A DNA stretch of 64,000 nt from Ensifer adhaerens (GCF_002007205.1 NZ_LAZS01000012.1:434001-498000), one strand, 5' to 3'; positions 42,418 to 51,686 are shown, counted from the stretch's first letter. Notes: generated by a model not told the origin, from the letters alone. Made by a program: numbers and translations.

Positions 42418-43443
42418 TCAGCGCAGAAGCTTGGTCCAGACGCGGTCATAAAGTTTGGTGACGGCGGGCGTGCAGGCGGTCAGGAACTCCGGCGCCGGCG
42501 CGCTCTCGGGCGGGCTCAGCTCCGGGGCACCGGCCAGCGCCTTGTCGACAAAGGCTTCGGAGCCCTTGATGCCGTTGGCGTAGCGGGCGTAGTTGGTGAT
42601 CATCGCCGCGTTTTCCGGATCCATGACGAAGTTGATCCAGAGCTTGGCGTTCTCGATGTCGGGGGCGCCCTTCGGCACCGCGACATTGTCCATCCAGCCG
42701 GTGTAGCCTTCATTCGGATAGATGTATTCGATCGATGGCCGCTCATCGCGAGCACGCATGGCGTAGCCGTTCCAGCTCATGGAAACGGCCGCTTCGCCCG
42801 AAACCAAGAGCTCCTTGGTCTCGGAGTTGTAGCTCTTGACGAATTGCTTCTGCGTCGACAGCAGGTCGAGCACCGCCTTCAGGTCCTCGGGGTTGTCGTT
42901 GCAGCGCGGCTTGCCGAGATAGCGCAGCGCCATGTTGATGACGTCGTTGACGTCGCGCAGCATGTTGATCTTGCCCTTCACCGCGTCATCCGGTTCGAAC
43001 AGGATCTTCAGCGAGGTGTCATCGCCCTTGACGATATCGCGATCGACGGCAAGGCCGGTCGAACCCCAGGCCCAGGGTGCCGAATAGAGGCGACCCTTGT
43101 CCCAGAAAACATCCCGCCACATCTCGTCGACGTGCTGATAGTTGGGCATTGCCGCGACATTGATCGGCTCGAGCAGCTTCTCGCCGATCAGGATCGTCAT
43201 CGTGTCATGGCCGGGCACGATGATGTCGTAGCCGCCGGCCCCCGATTTCAGCTTGGCAAGCATGGTCTCCATGGAATCGTAGGTGTCGATATGGACCTTG
43301 ACCCCGTAGGTCTTCTCGAACTTCTCGACCATTTCCGGCGGCGTGTATTCGCCCCAGGTGTAGATGAAGAGGTCGCCCGCCGCGGAGGCAGGGGTGCTCA
43401 CGGTCGAGGCAAGCAGGGCAGTCACAACGGCAGGCTTTTTCAT
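42418..43443 (-). CDS. Polyamine-type periplasmic binding protein (PotF/PotD-like)
   Basis: This 341-residue protein has a signal peptide (ending near TPASAAG) and the polyamine-binder start LFIYTWGEYTPPEMVEKFEKTYGV. PWAWGSTGLAVD and MSWNGYAMRARDE also match PotF/PotD. It should bind agmatine or putrescine for the permeases encoded upstream. It lies 40 bases before the aminotransferase gene. Confidence 0.92.
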   Translation of the reverse strand: MKKPAVVTALLASTVSTPASAAGDLFIYTWGEYTPPEMVEKFEKTYGVKVHIDTYDSMETMLAKLKSGAGGYDIIVPGHDTMTILIGEKLLEPINVAAMPNYQHVDEMWRDVFWDKGRLYSAPWAWGSTGLAVDRDIVKGDDTSLKILFEPDDAVKGKINMLRDVNDVINMALRYLGKPRCNDNPEDLKAVLDLLSTQKQFVKSYNSETKELLVSGEAAVSMSWNGYAMRARDERPSIEYIYPNEGYTGWMDNVAVPKGAPDIENAKLWINFVMDPENAAMITNYARYANGIKGSEAFVDKALAGAPELSPPESAPAPEFLTACTPAVTKLYDRVWTKLLR

Positions 43444-43490
43444 CTGATGTTCCCTTTCTCTTTTTTGATTTTCGTGTGTTTTCGCCGGCG

Positions 43491-44291
43491 TCAGTGCTTG
43501 CGGCCTGCCTGTCCCAAGAGGCCCGAAATGAGGACCAGCACGGTCGAGGCGGCGAGCATCAGCGTCGAGATCGCATTGACCTCGGGCGTCATGCCGAGCC
43601 TGAGCATCCCGTAGATGTGCAGCGGCAGGGTCGTGGCGCCGGGGCCGGCGACGAGCGCGGTGATGATGAAATCGTCGAGCGAGATGATGAAGGCGAGCAG
43701 CCAGCCGGAGACGAGGCCGGGCACCAGGAGCGGCAAGGTGATGCGCAGGAAGCCCTTTGCCGGAGAGGCATAGAGGTCGGCGGCGGCCGACGGCAGCGTC
43801 GCGTCCATGCTCTCCAGCCGTGCCTTGATCGGCAGATAGGCAAAGGGGATGCAGAAGACGATATGGGCAATGAGGATGGTGGCAAAGCCGAGGCTGATGC
43901 CAACCGCGACGAAGAAGACCAGTGAGGCGACGGCAGTGACGATTTCCGGCACCATCAGTGGAAAGGTGAGCACGACGTAGGCGCCTTCGCCGCCGCCCTT
44001 CTTGCCGTTGACCGTCGCAATCGCGGCCCCCAGCGCAAAGACCGTGGCGACGGACGCCGCGATGACGGCGATCACCACCGAGTTCATGGCGGCCGTCTGG
44101 ATGTTCTGGTTGGCAAAGACGGTCTGGTACCAGCGCAACGAAAACCCTGCCCAACGGGTGACTGAGCGGCCATCGTTGAAGGAATAGATCGCGAGCACGA
44201 CGATCGGCGCATAAAGGAAGACGACGCAGCCGACGGAGAGAAGGCCGAAGCCTGGAAAGACGCGAAGGTCGCGCAAACGAGCGGTGGACAT
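43491..44291 (-). CDS. Polyamine ABC transporter permease (PotI/PotC-like)
   Basis: This 266-residue membrane protein has YAPIVVLAIYSFNDGRS, which is characteristic of PotC/PotI. It also has about six segments and the EAA loop AAADLYASPAKGFLRITLPLL. ATG 44291 is chosen; upstream frame residues are not conserved. It lies 13 bases after its partner permease. Confidence 0.92.
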   Translation of the reverse strand: MSTARLRDLRVFPGFGLLSVGCVVFLYAPIVVLAIYSFNDGRSVTRWAGFSLRWYQTVFANQNIQTAAMNSVVIAVIAASVATVFALGAAIATVNGKKGGGEGAYVVLTFPLMVPEIVTAVASLVFFVAVGISLGFATILIAHIVFCIPFAYLPIKARLESMDATLPSAAADLYASPAKGFLRITLPLLVPGLVSGWLLAFIISLDDFIITALVAGPGATTLPLHIYGMLRLGMTPEVNAISTLMLAASTVLVLISGLLGQAGRKH

Positions 44292-44304
44292 GGCGAATCT
44301 TTCT

Positions 44305-45219
44305 TTAGTTCGATCGCTGCTGCTGGGCCGCGCGCCGGGCAAGCCAGAGAAGGACGATCAAGGTGATGGTGAGCAGGATCATCGAGAGCGCAGCACCGAA
44401 CGGCCAATTGCGTGCTGCCTGGAACTGCGTGCCAATGAGGTTGCCGATCATCAGCGTCTTGCCGCCGCCGAGAATGTCGGGTGCAAGGTAGGAGCCGACG
44501 GAGGGAATGAAGACGAGCAGGCTGCCCGCGATCAGCCCCGGACGCATGACCGGCAGCACGATGCGGAAGAAGGCCACCCTGCGGCTGGCATAGAGGTCGT
44601 AGGCCGCCTCCAGAAGCCGGAAATCGAAACGCTCGAAGGCCGAGTAGAGTGGCAGCACCATGAAGGGCAGGAAGGAATAGATCAGCCCGAGCGAAATGGC
44701 GAAGCCGTTATAGCTCAGCGCCAGGGGCTGGCCGATCACGCCGACGTCGAGGAGCGCGCTATTGATCGGGCCGTCGTCGCGCAGCACGAAGAGCAGCGCG
44801 ATGGTGCGGATCAACAGGTTCACCCAGTATGGAATGGTGATCAGGAACAGCCAGATGTTCTTCACCCGGTCGGACCGGGTGGCGATGTAATAGGCGGTTG
44901 GCACACTGATCACGAGGCAGAGGAGTGTCGCGACCGTCGCCTGTATGAGCGAGCGGGCGACGATGATCAGATAGTCGGGCGTAAAGGTCAGGCTGTCGTC
45001 GAGGAAGTCACGCTCGAACAGGATCTGTTCGTAGGCCGCCGTGGAAAACGTCCACTCGACGCCGCCATAGGCGCCTGGAACGAGGAAGGAATAGGTGAGC
45101 ATGATCGCGATCGGCGCCACCATGAACACCAGGATGACGCCAAGCGACGGCCACAGCAGGCCGGCATGCGCAAACCCCTGCGGGATGCGCGAGGACAGAG
45201 CGAGAGGCCGGGCGCTCAT
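44305..45219 (-). CDS. Polyamine ABC transporter permease (PotH/PotB-like)
   Basis: This 304-residue membrane protein has PSLGVILVFMVAPIAIMLTYSFL at the N-terminus, the IPYWVNLLIRTIALLFVL segment of PotB/PotH, and an EAA loop (LEAAYDLYASRRVAFFRIVLP). Its ATG overlaps the ATPase stop by 4 bases. Confidence 0.92.
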   Translation of the reverse strand: MSARPLALSSRIPQGFAHAGLLWPSLGVILVFMVAPIAIMLTYSFLVPGAYGGVEWTFSTAAYEQILFERDFLDDSLTFTPDYLIIVARSLIQATVATLLCLVISVPTAYYIATRSDRVKNIWLFLITIPYWVNLLIRTIALLFVLRDDGPINSALLDVGVIGQPLALSYNGFAISLGLIYSFLPFMVLPLYSAFERFDFRLLEAAYDLYASRRVAFFRIVLPVMRPGLIAGSLLVFIPSVGSYLAPDILGGGKTLMIGNLIGTQFQAARNWPFGAALSMILLTITLIVLLWLARRAAQQQRSN

Positions 45220-46394
45220 GACAGAAGCACCTTGATGGATCCGGGCTCGAAGCCGAGGCTGACGGCATCCCCCGGCGCGAAATCCTGCCGGCCGCGCAAC
45301 CCGCCGCGCGGCGAGCGGGCGGTGAGCGCGTGTTTGCCGGCACGCAGGTGATATTCGACTGCATTGCCGAGATAGGTGCGATCGGTGACGGTTGCCTGCG
45401 GTCCTTCGCGATGAACGGCGCCGAGCACCAGCCGCTCCGGGCGGATCGAAAGCCAGACCTGCTGCCCGACTTCCACGCGCTGACCGATCGGCGCTTGGAC
45501 CTGGCCGAACCCCTCGATATCGAAGGCCGCCTCGGAGCCGGCGCTGTCCGCGACCTTTGCCTCGATCAGGTTCGATTCACCGATGAAATCGGCAACGAAG
45601 CGGCTCTGGGGCTGCTCGTAGATATCCTCGGGCGTGCCCACCTGCTGCAGGTGGCCATTGCTGATGACGGCAACACGATCGCTCATCGCCAGCGCTTCTT
45701 CCTGGTCGTGGGTGACGAAGATGAAGGTGATCCCGGTTTCGCGCTGCAGCGACTTGAGCTCCAACCGCATCTTCTGTCTGAGCTTCAGGTCGAGCGCCGA
45801 CAGCGGCTCGTCGAGCAGCAGAAGCTTGGGCTGCGGCGCCAGCGCACGGGCAAGTGCCACGCGCTGGCGCTGGCCACCCGACATCGTGTCCGGCCGGCGA
45901 TCGGCGTATTCGCGCATGTGCACCAGATCAAGCATGCGCTCGACGGTGCGCTCGACCTCCGCTTTCGGCTTGCCGAGCATTTCAAGGCCGAAGGCAATGT
46001 TGCGGCGAACCGTCATGTGCGGGAACAGCGCATATTGCTGGAAGACGGTATTGACCGGCCGCGCTTCCGGCGGCAGGCGGCTGACGTCCTCGCCGAAGAT
46101 CCGGCAGGTGCCCGACGTCAGCATTTCGAAACCGCCGAGGATGCGCAGCAAGGTGGTCTTGCCGCAGCCTGAGGGGCCGAGCAGCGTAAAGAACTCGTTG
46201 GCGCGGATGGACAGATTGACGTCCTTCAGCGCTTCGTGGGCCTGCGGCGAGCCGACATTGTAGATCTTGCGCAGGTTTCGAACCTCAGCGGCGACGCTGT
46301 TTGGATGCTGCAGAAGGGAACCTGGCTTGCTCGGCGACGCTGCCTTGCTGTCGGCGGGCGGTGTCGGATTGGGTTCTATGATGGCGCGCTGCAT
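45216..46394 (-). CDS. Polyamine ABC transporter ATP-binding protein (PotG/PotA-like)
   Basis: This 392-residue ATPase has a 45-residue N-terminal lead, Walker [61 protein letters not shown] and a TOBE domain. It is the first gene of the agmatine/polyamine operon (ATG 46394 after GGAGGAGAACC) and is preceded by a C5-N3-G5 palindrome. With the next three genes it makes a complete importer. Confidence 0.93.
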   Translation of the reverse strand: MQRAIIEPNPTPPADSKAASPSKPGSLLQHPNSVAAEVRNLRKIYNVGSPQAHEALKDVNLSIRANEFFTLLGPSGCGKTTLLRILGGFEMLTSGTCRIFGEDVSRLPPEARPVNTVFQQYALFPHMTVRRNIAFGLEMLGKPKAEVERTVERMLDLVHMREYADRRPDTMSGGQRQRVALARALAPQPKLLLLDEPLSALDLKLRQKMRLELKSLQRETGITFIFVTHDQEEALAMSDRVAVISNGHLQQVGTPEDIYEQPQSRFVADFIGESNLIEAKVADSAGSEAAFDIEGFGQVQAPIGQRVEVGQQVWLSIRPERLVLGAVHREGPQATVTDRTYLGNAVEYHLRAGKHALTARSPRGGLRGRQDFAPGDAVSLGFEPGSIKVLLS

Positions 46395-46477
46395 GGTTCT
46401 CCTCCACTTAAGCCGACGGGAGCGAACTGATACCGTTCGGCATGGAAGGACTATGCGTGGCGCTGGCAGGGGGCGTT

Positions 46478-46496
46478 AGTCCCCCAGAGGGGGTAC
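46478..46496. promoter_or_regulatory. C5-N3-G5 box upstream of the agmatine/polyamine operon
   Basis: AGTCCCCC-AGA-GGGGGTAC is centred about 90 bases before the first gene of the operon. A related palindrome lies before the aldehyde dehydrogenase gene (34739-34760). LuxR-type proteins often bind 18-20 base palindromes of this kind, and one is encoded at the end of this operon. Confidence 0.6.
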
Positions 46497-46530
46497 CGCC
46501 GATGCCCGGTTTCCGACCGCTCTCGACGCG

Positions 46531-46555
46531 AAAAAGGCGGCCAGTGGGCCGCCTT
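46531..46555 (-). terminator. Rho-independent terminator of the second Pot-type operon
   Basis: Read on the minus strand, AAGGCGGCC-CACT-GGCCGCCTT forms a perfect 9-base-pair stem and runs into TTTTT when the adjacent bases are included. It lies about 95 bases past the last permease stop and separates the two polyamine-type operons. Confidence 0.85.
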
Positions 46556-46649
46556 CGAAGATGCGCGCCGACCGGTGCGAGCAGCCCGCATCGTCAGCAT
46601 ACAGGTCATTGGTTCTGCTATTCGATCGGCAGTCGTCTGCTTCCGGTCT

Positions 46650-47414
46650 TCATGTTTCGGACTTCCGCAAGAGGATGACTAGCGTCGTCGCCACGATCAT
46701 GATCACCGAGATGGCGGCAACAGCCGGGTCAAGGTCCAGGCGCAGGTTGTCCCATATGCGCTTCGGCAGCGTGATGACGTTGACGCCGCTCACAAACAGG
46801 GTGACCGAGCTTTCCTCCCAGGACATGACGAGGCTGACGAACCAGGCCGCGAAGAGACCGAAGCGGATGTTCGGCAGGATGACCCGGAAGATCGATTGCA
46901 GCTGGCTCGCCCCGAGATTTCGGGCAGCGAGTTCCAGGTTCCGGTCCAGCCGGCTCAGCGCGCCGAGGATGGCGATGACCGAAAACGGCACGATCATCAC
47001 CACATGGGAAAGCACCAGCCCCGGGATCGTGTCGAGTAAGCCGATCTGCGCCAGCAGAAAGTAGAGCGCGACGGCGGATGTGACCGGCGGAACGATGATC
47101 GGCAACAGGACGAGGCCGATCAGGAAGCGTCCGCTTGCCGGCCGGCGCAGCCAGATGCCGATGCTGAAGGCCGCGGCAAGCGCGGTTGCGATGACGCTCG
47201 AAAGAATAGCGACGAGGGTGCTCGTGCCGATGCTTGCCAGCCATGTGTCCGGATCGAAGATCGCCAGGTAATGCCGCAGCGAATACTCACCGTCGGGCAT
47301 CGACAGGAAACGCTTGGGCGTAAAGGAAAACGGGATGACGGCGACGAGCGGCAGGAGCAGGAAGAGCCCGGCCAAACCTGCAAAGAATCCGCCAAGACGT
47401 GATCTGCCAAACAT
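46650..47414 (-). CDS. ABC transporter permease (PotC/YdcV-like)
   Basis: This 254-residue membrane protein has LLLPLVAVIPFSFTPKRFLSMP at the start, about six segments and the EAA loop LELAARNLGASQLQSIFRVILP. I chose ATG 47414 after AGGTG; a GTG at 47420 directly abuts the upstream stop. It ends the operon before the terminator at 46531. Confidence 0.9.
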   Translation of the reverse strand: MFGRSRLGGFFAGLAGLFLLLPLVAVIPFSFTPKRFLSMPDGEYSLRHYLAIFDPDTWLASIGTSTLVAILSSVIATALAAAFSIGIWLRRPASGRFLIGLVLLPIIVPPVTSAVALYFLLAQIGLLDTIPGLVLSHVVMIVPFSVIAILGALSRLDRNLELAARNLGASQLQSIFRVILPNIRFGLFAAWFVSLVMSWEESSVTLFVSGVNVITLPKRIWDNLRLDLDPAVAAISVIMIVATTLVILLRKSET

Positions 47415-47420
47415 GAGCAC

Positions 47421-48272
47421 CTACCGCGACATGAGTTGTTCGATGCGCATCACGCGCTGCGACAGCCAGAGGATCGCAAAGACGACGACGAGCAACACGA
47501 CGCCGAGTGCTGCACCCAGCCCCCAGTTGGCCGTCTGGAACATCTGCACGAACACCGATTCCGCCGTCAGCACCACCCGCCCGCCGCCGAGGATCATCGG
47601 CGTGACGAAGAAGCCGAGCGAGAAGATGAAGGTCATCGCCAGCGCCGAAAAGACACCCGGCAACGACATCGGCAGATAGACCCGCCAGAACACGCCGAGC
47701 GGCCGGCAACCGAGGCCGAGCGCCGCGAGAAGCACGCGACTGTCGATCTTGCGCATGACGGAGGCCATCGGCAGGATCGCAAAGGGCACCATGAAGTGCA
47801 CCATGCCGGTAATCACCGACCACACGTTTCGGCCGGTCGAAAGTCCATTCAGGCCGAAGGCCGCCGCAACGTCGCTGGCAAGCCCGTTGTTGCGCAGGAT
47901 GACCACCCAACCAAAGGCGCGCACGAGCACCGAGATCCAGAACGGAATGAAGATGCAGATCTCGATCAACCGGCTGCGGCGCGCGCTGCCCATCACCCAG
48001 TAATAGGCCAAGAGATAGGCGATCGGGATGGTGATCGCCGTGCTCAGCAGACACACCCAAGCAGTCCTTACAAAGATCGCCTGGAAGTCCGCACCGGTGA
48101 CGATGCGGACATAGTTTTCGAAGCCAGGCTCGGGCCGGGTGACGCTCCAGAGCGTCACGCCGGCAAAGGGCAGCACATAGGCAAGCAGCAGGATCACCGG
48201 CAATGCCCAGAGCATTAGGAGCGATCCGCTCGCGCCGAGAGGCCAGCGCAACTGGAAACGCCTCTCGATCAT
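47421..48272 (-). CDS. ABC transporter permease (PotB/YdcU-like)
   Basis: This 283-residue membrane protein starts at the ATG that overlaps the binding-protein stop (ATGA). It has PVILLLAYVLPFAGVTLWS, the FIPFWISVLVRAFGWVVILRNNG segment of polyamine-type permeases and an EAA-like loop (LLAALGLGCRPLGVFWRVYLP). It partners the downstream permease. Confidence 0.9.
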   Translation of the reverse strand: MIERRFQLRWPLGASGSLLMLWALPVILLLAYVLPFAGVTLWSVTRPEPGFENYVRIVTGADFQAIFVRTAWVCLLSTAITIPIAYLLAYYWVMGSARRSRLIEICIFIPFWISVLVRAFGWVVILRNNGLASDVAAAFGLNGLSTGRNVWSVITGMVHFMVPFAILPMASVMRKIDSRVLLAALGLGCRPLGVFWRVYLPMSLPGVFSALAMTFIFSLGFFVTPMILGGGRVVLTAESVFVQMFQTANWGLGAALGVVLLVVVFAILWLSQRVMRIEQLMSR

Positions 48273-49378
48273 GACGCGGTCATCGCGAGATATTTTTCGA
48301 GCGCCTGGTCGCCACGGGCCGAATACCAGTCCATGTCCATCAGCACCTGCTGGGACATGTTTTCGGCCGAACTGCAATCCAGCCGCTTGAGGTCCGCAGG
48401 CACGAGATCGTGGGCAAGCGGATTGGTCGGCCCGCAGCCGAGCGTCCGCAGCAGATCGACCTGGCGCGCCGGATCCTGGCAATAGCGGATGAAGTCCATC
48501 GCCCGGGCAGATCCGGCCGGATTGCCCTTGATCACGGCCCAGCCCGAGGGCGCCAGAATACCCTCGGCATAGGTCCAGCTGACGGCGCCGCCGGTATCCT
48601 TTTCCACGAGGTTGGCACGGGTGTGCCACATCAGCGCCATCGAGGCTTCGCCGTCGCGCATCAGTTGCTGGCTCTCGGCACCGGAATCCCAGAAGCTGAC
48701 GATGTGCGGCTTGATCTCGTTGAGCTTGCGGATCGCGCGTTCCTCGTCGAGCGGATAGAGCTTGTCGATCGGCACGCCATCGGCCAGAAGCGCTGCCTCC
48801 ATGCAGCCCGACATCCATTTGTAAAGCGACCGCTTGCCCGGATATTTCTCGACATTCCAGAAATCCGCCCAGGACTTCGGCGGGTTGTCGCCGAACTGCT
48901 TGGCGTCATAGGCGATGACATAGCTCAGGAAATAATTGGCGACACTGTACTCGTAGGCAAAGCCCGCCTGAACCTTCTCGCGGTCGACCACCTTGTAGTC
49001 GATCGGCTCGATCATGCCGGCTTCGCCGAGCGACTTCGTCGCGCCCGGATCGGCGTCACAGACGTCCCAGGAGACTGCACCGCTTTCGAACTGCGCCTTC
49101 ATCGCGCCCTTGGTCGGGCCGGAGCCGTCGATCTTGACGGCGATATCCTGCTGCTCGGCATAGCTGCCGGTCAGCGCCGCTTCGAAGGCGCCGACGGCGT
49201 CGCCGCCCCAGTTGGTGACGACAAGCTGGCCGTCGGCGGCGCGCGCCGATCGGCTGCCAATATGTGGCGCGACGCCGAGCAGCACGAGGCCCGTCAGAAA
49301 CGTCCGTCGGTCGATGCGGCCGGCAAGATGGCCGTCTTTCAAGAGTTCAAGGCATTCCGCTTTCAGATCGTTATTCAC
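48269..49378 (-). CDS. Periplasmic binding protein (PotD-like) with Tat-like signal
   Basis: This 369-residue protein begins at GTG 49378 after AGGGGAAATGCT. Its leader carries an unusually long charged head, then RIDRRTFLTGLVLLGVAP with a twin-arginine-like motif and cleavage near ARAADG. Secretion as a folded protein is possible. The mature part (LVVTNWGGDAVGAFEAAL) matches polyamine/ferric-type family-1 binders. It belongs to the operon with the amidinotransferase-fold enzyme, so a guanidino compound is a plausible ligand. Confidence 0.88.
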   Translation of the reverse strand: MNNDLKAECLELLKDGHLAGRIDRRTFLTGLVLLGVAPHIGSRSARAADGQLVVTNWGGDAVGAFEAALTGSYAEQQDIAVKIDGSGPTKGAMKAQFESGAVSWDVCDADPGATKSLGEAGMIEPIDYKVVDREKVQAGFAYEYSVANYFLSYVIAYDAKQFGDNPPKSWADFWNVEKYPGKRSLYKWMSGCMEAALLADGVPIDKLYPLDEERAIRKLNEIKPHIVSFWDSGAESQQLMRDGEASMALMWHTRANLVEKDTGGAVSWTYAEGILAPSGWAVIKGNPAGSARAMDFIRYCQDPARQVDLLRTLGCGPTNPLAHDLVPADLKRLDCSSAENMSQQVLMDMDWYSARGDQALEKYLAMTAS

Positions 49379-49425
49379 AGCATTTCCCCTTTTTGTTGTT
49401 TGGTTCCCATGCATTCGAAGCGCCG

Positions 49426-50505
49426 TCAGCCGGAGAGCACTCGCCCGTCCAGGTGGCCCCAGTGCACCCAGAGCTGTTCGCCGCGCGCCGGGGGCAAGCC
49501 GAGCGCATCGCGGGCCGTCGTCAGCGTCAGGCTCGTGCCCTCCGGCGCGCTGCCTTTGACGATGGTCGTTCCGCCCTGGAAGATGACGCCATCGATGGTC
49601 ATCGGCAAAAGGTTGTAGTCGGTATTCGGCCGGTCGCGGCAAAGGGCCAGTTTTTCCGGGCGGATGGCGAGCACGGCGGGTTTGCCCGCCAACTGTTCGG
49701 CGTCGGGTAGGATTGCCCGCACGCCGAACTCGCCAACGTGCCCATGAAGTTCCCCGCCGACCGCCCGTTGGCGCGTCATCGGTAGTGAGTTCATGGTGCC
49801 GAGAAATTCCGCGACGAAACGGGAGTTGGGCTCGTCGTAGAGCACGTTCGGCCGGTCGAGCTGGACGATCCGGCCGCGGTCGAAGATGGCGATCCGGTCG
49901 GACATGGCCATCGCTTCCATCTGGTCGTGGGTGACGAACAGAAAAGTCGTGCCCGTCTTGCGATGGATCGCCACCAGTTCGTCCTGCAGCTGTTCACGCA
50001 GATTCTTGTCCAGCGCCGACAGCGGTTCGTCGAGAAGCAAAAGCTCGGGCTCGAACACCAGCGCGCGCGCAAGTGCGACGCGCTGCTGCTGTCCGCCCGA
50101 TAGCGCCGAGGGACGTTTGTGCTCGTGTCCCCTGAGACCGACGAGGTCGACCATGCGCGCCACCCGCTGCTCCACTTCCGCGCGCGCGACTTTCCGCACG
50201 CGCAGGGAAAAGGCGATATTTTCCGCCACGGTCAGGTGCGGGAACAGCGCATAGCCCTGGAACACCATGCCGAAATTGCGCCTGTCAGCCGGCGTCGCAC
50301 TGATGTCCTCACCGTTCCTTAGGATCGCGCCGGACGACAATGGTTCGAAACCGGCGATCGCGTTCAGAAGCGTGGACTTGCCCGATCCGGACGGGCCGAG
50401 AAAGGTGAGGAACTCCCCCTTCTCGATATCGAGCGAGACGTTTCTCAGAGCCTCGAAGGTCCCGAAGGACTTGCAAGCTTTGCGAATGGAAATGTGGGCT
50501 GGCAT
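49426..50505 (-). CDS. ABC transporter ATP-binding protein (PotA-like)
   Basis: This 359-residue ATPase has Walker [61 protein letters not shown] and a C-terminal TOBE domain (VLAIRPEKL). ATG 50505 follows GGAGGCAGCC. It lies 12 bases after the amidinotransferase-fold gene and drives the importer encoded by the next three genes. Confidence 0.92.
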   Translation of the reverse strand: MPAHISIRKACKSFGTFEALRNVSLDIEKGEFLTFLGPSGSGKSTLLNAIAGFEPLSSGAILRNGEDISATPADRRNFGMVFQGYALFPHLTVAENIAFSLRVRKVARAEVEQRVARMVDLVGLRGHEHKRPSALSGGQQQRVALARALVFEPELLLLDEPLSALDKNLREQLQDELVAIHRKTGTTFLFVTHDQMEAMAMSDRIAIFDRGRIVQLDRPNVLYDEPNSRFVAEFLGTMNSLPMTRQRAVGGELHGHVGEFGVRAILPDAEQLAGKPAVLAIRPEKLALCRDRPNTDYNLLPMTIDGVIFQGGTTIVKGSAPEGTSLTLTTARDALGLPPARGEQLWVHWGHLDGRVLSG

Positions 50506-50517
50506 GGCTGCCTCCGA

Positions 50518-51531
50518 TCAATCGACGCTGTCGCGGATTAGCGGACTCGTCGAGCAATGGATACCGCCGCCGTTAAGTTGCACCTTGTCGTAGTCGATCT
50601 CGAGCACGGTCACGTTGTTGCGCGCGAGCGCCTCGCGTGTGCGGTCCGAAAGGCCGCGCGGCATGATCACCCGGCCGGGCGCGATGGCCAGGCCATTGAC
50701 GATCCAGGGGTTGTCATCCTCGTTCATCTCGATGGTGCGGATGCCGAGTTGGCGCAGCTTTTCCAGGAAAACGAAGGAGAGGCCTCGCGGCCAGATCAGC
50801 GCGAGATCTACGTCGACCATCAGGAAATGCCCGTCGATATGGATGTCGTAACCGCAGAGGTCGACCACCAGCAATTCGACGCCCTGATAGCGCAGGACAT
50901 CGGCGATCTGGCTGATGCCATCGTCGTTGATGCGGATGCCGCGGCCGATGACGGCGGTGCGGCTGTTGAGCCAGGCAAAACTTCCGCCTTCGGCCATGGC
51001 GGTTCCGTGCAGGGTGCGCAGCACCGGCATGCCGTGCTTTGCCAGCGTCCGCGTCACCGGCAGTTCTTCACCGTGGCGCATGCGCGGCGCCAGCCGCGGG
51101 ACGATCGCGCCGCCTTTGACGGCGATGCAGGAGTCACGGGTATAGACGGACTTGAACCGGCCGCGATCGACGCCTTCGACATAGATGACCTCGACGCCCT
51201 CGGCGCGCAACAGGTCCGCAAGGCCGTCATGCTGGGCCTGCAGTTCTTCGAGTGTGGGAATGCTGTCGCTCTGCCAATACCAGCCAGCCTCGAGATCGCC
51301 ATAGGTGCCGATCTCCTCGATGCGCTTGCTGCGGTCGATAACGGAAAACTCGTCACCGGGACGATGCATCAGCACGCTGCGCAGCGTCCCGACATCGTTG
51401 TCGCAGCCCCAATTGCGGCCCCAAAGGCGGGCGAGTCGCTCCGGTGCTTCGAAGGCCGGCTCGGGAACGGAACCGAAATATTTGATCGTCGCGGAATAGA
51501 GATCCTTTTTCTTGGGCGGTGCGGCGTTCAC
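50518..51531 (-). CDS. Amidinotransferase / dimethylarginine dimethylaminohydrolase family protein
   Basis: This 337-residue pentein-fold enzyme has an N-terminal RSVLMHRPGDE strand, YTRDSCIAVKGGAIVPR (an acidic guanidine-binding region), HIDGHFLMVD (catalytic His) and the nucleophilic Cys in GGGIHCSTSPLIRD. Members hydrolyse or transfer the amidino group of arginine, dimethylarginine or agmatine-like molecules. It is first in an operon with a complete polyamine-type importer and diverges from a GcvA-like LysR gene. The start is GTG 51531 after AAGGGGACC. Its sequence is distant from the AguA encoded 11 kb away, so it probably handles a different guanidino compound. Confidence 0.85.
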   Translation of the reverse strand: MNAAPPKKKDLYSATIKYFGSVPEPAFEAPERLARLWGRNWGCDNDVGTLRSVLMHRPGDEFSVIDRSKRIEEIGTYGDLEAGWYWQSDSIPTLEELQAQHDGLADLLRAEGVEVIYVEGVDRGRFKSVYTRDSCIAVKGGAIVPRLAPRMRHGEELPVTRTLAKHGMPVLRTLHGTAMAEGGSFAWLNSRTAVIGRGIRINDDGISQIADVLRYQGVELLVVDLCGYDIHIDGHFLMVDVDLALIWPRGLSFVFLEKLRQLGIRTIEMNEDDNPWIVNGLAIAPGRVIMPRGLSDRTREALARNNVTVLEIDYDKVQLNGGGIHCSTSPLIRDSVD

Positions 51532-51646
51532 GTCTGGTCCCCTTCTATGCGGGCCGGCAGCGGTGATCGGCCCCGGTCTTGTTTCGATAAAGAAGATGCT
51601 AACGTATCGTTTTTTTCCCTCATAACGAATTGATTTCCTCCAATAC

Positions 51647-51661
51647 TTGAGGTTTTCTCAA
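51647..51661. promoter_or_regulatory. Candidate LysR box
   Basis: TTGAG-GTTTT-CTCAA is an inverted repeat 25 bases before the LysR start and in the gap shared with the divergent amidinotransferase operon. TAACG repeats at 51600, 51623 and 51662 flank it. This is the usual place for a LysR self-regulatory site. Confidence 0.45.
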
Positions 51662-51686
51662 TAACGAGCTCGATCGGGAGGACCAG

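Noticed and set aside
43444-44154. Upstream extension of the polyamine binding protein by 237 codons
   Set aside because: It overlaps the permease gene in another frame. The ATG at 43443 begins a proper signal peptide.
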